Below, in pieces: positions 63,401-64,000 of a DNA stretch of 64,000 bases. The first letter of the stretch is position 1; each line of letters begins with the position of its first letter. The translations under genes and the position numbers were made by a program. The notes under the pieces are model-generated. The model searched no databases. It was not told the DNA's origin and saw only the letters and a program-made list of their open reading frames with translations. The stretch is taken from assembly GCF_026210795.1 (NCBI RefSeq), contig NC_089430.1, positions 2,108,001 to 2,172,000 of the forward strand, in the 5' to 3' direction. The stretch is from Rhizophagus irregularis (Eukaryota > Glomeromycota > Glomeromycetes > Glomerales > Glomeraceae).

Positions 63401-64000
63401 TACTCCAAATATTCTTACATTGGAATTTATAAATAAGGTATAAGTTAATTACATAACAAAATTATAAATATTTTATTTTCTAATATATTATTACATTTGT
63501 AGATTAAAATTGAACATGAATTTTATGGAATAACTTGGGATTCAGAAATAAAAAATTATATGATGGTTTTGAATAATAAATGTAAAGAGTGTAATAAAAT
63601 GTGTAATTCAATGTACTTTCAACAAAATTTTGAAAATTGGACTAGTGGTAATGATAATATCGATAAATCTATTCAAAATACACAGTTATTAGCTCATGAA
63701 GAGGTAAGTGTAGCATTAGAATGGATACCTTATAATAGATTGTATAATATTAAATATATTTCAAAAGATGAGTTTGGTAAAATATATAGAGCAAATTGGA
63801 CTGATGGATATATAATATATGATAAAAGTTATGAAAGTTGGAATAATAAAAATCAAAATTGGATAAGAGAAGGATGCAATATGTTTGTGAAATTGAAGAG
63901 TTTAAATACTCCAAATATTCTTACATTGGAATTTATAAATAAGGTATGAGTTTAAGTTAATTACATAACAAAATTATAAATATTTTATTTTTCTAATATA
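60487..64000 (+). CDS. TKL kinase gene with at least seven tandem N-lobe exons (3' end outside window)
   Basis: Exons: 60487-60900, 60976-61413, 61486-61908, 61984-62424, 62490-62912, 62988-63437 and 63503-63943, all beginning and ending in phase 0. Exon 1 starts MDSFGLIKPSD and has a CEKC...C motif. Exons 2-7 each encode IKIEHEFYGIT (beta4 region), NKCKECNKMC, FENWTSGNDNID, LEWIPYDRLYNIKYI, a degraded glycine loop (KDEFGKIYRA), a variable segment, then the beta3 lysine in FVNLKSLNT and LTLEFINK (alpha-C). No C-lobe (HRD, DFG) lies in the window. Spliced in series it would encode a chain of half kinases. Used one at a time, each exon could complete the same kinase. The C-lobe is presumably just beyond 64000. 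The reading frame is open through all copies, which argues against decay. Confidence 0.8.
60976..63943 (+). repeat. Tandem exon duplication, six copies of ~500 bp
   Basis: Exon starts are spaced 510, 498, 506, 498 and 515 bases. Introns of 65-75 bases are nearly identical, with ttacatttgtag acceptors. Exon sequences are nearly identical except after DGYI, where lengths and residues change: YYYYGTSKSWDNK, WYWVNK, RYDKSYESWNNN, WYWVNK, RYYESYGSYQSWNNK and IYDKSYESWNNK. Confidence 0.9.

Overview
The window looks like nuclear DNA of an arbuscular mycorrhizal fungus (Glomeromycotina, Rhizophagus-like). The DNA is very A+T-rich. Genes carry short A+T-rich introns with gtaag-type donors and a ctaac-like branch site. 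Protein content is dominated by tyrosine-kinase-like (TKL) kinases and a BTB-TLD protein, families strongly expanded in those fungi. The species call is inference; no rRNA or other marker is present.

Layout: the 3' part of a TKL kinase gene (1-1147, +). A first copy of a nucleotidyltransferase-like gene (6721-8937, -), whose 3' flank is split by a ~3.5 kb insertion carrying exon/intron-like cassettes. A third cassette array (11.6-12.5 kb) and a 175-bp satellite (13.5-14.8 kb). A foldback MITE and a TIR element (16.3-19 kb). A small secreted cysteine-rich protein (19666-20310, +). A hAT-like MITE. A second copy of the nucleotidyltransferase-like gene with its original 3' flank (22236-24610, -). 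A repeat-rich interval with a SINE-like tRNA relic and a Harbinger-like MITE (25-30 kb). A 3.1 kb element with TA target sites and inverted ends, filled with cassettes whose 5' splice sites lie in hairpins (31.9-35.0 kb). An alpha/beta hydrolase (36655-37867, -). A Cys-rich-domain plus TKL kinase locus with a decayed duplicated N-terminus (38.6-42.1 kb, +). A broken BTB-TLD gene (43.3-44.8 kb, +) and a kinase pseudogene (46.0-46.7 kb, -).

The last 14 kb hold the most unusual structures. (1) A TKL kinase gene (50090-56175, +) starts with an N-myristoylation-type peptide, MGQCISK. Between its N-terminal exons and its kinase exons lies a 4.4 kb array of 45 consecutive sites of the form acceptor AG - exactly three bases - donor GT (one GC), spaced about 100 bp apart. 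Most units also carry an actaac-like branch motif. Read in the phase set by the upstream exon, the triplets give 45 sense codons and a Tyr/Arg/Asp-rich linker. A possible one-base exon would restore the kinase frame. (2) A second kinase gene (60487 to beyond the window) carries at least seven tandem, phase-0, near-identical N-lobe exons that differ mainly in one short hypervariable segment.

Common theme: splice-competent DNA is repeatedly amplified here as micro-exons, hairpin-donor cassettes and whole kinase exons. Kinase genes, live and dead, recur throughout. All gene models were read by eye from splice signals and homology between copies inside the window; none has transcript support.
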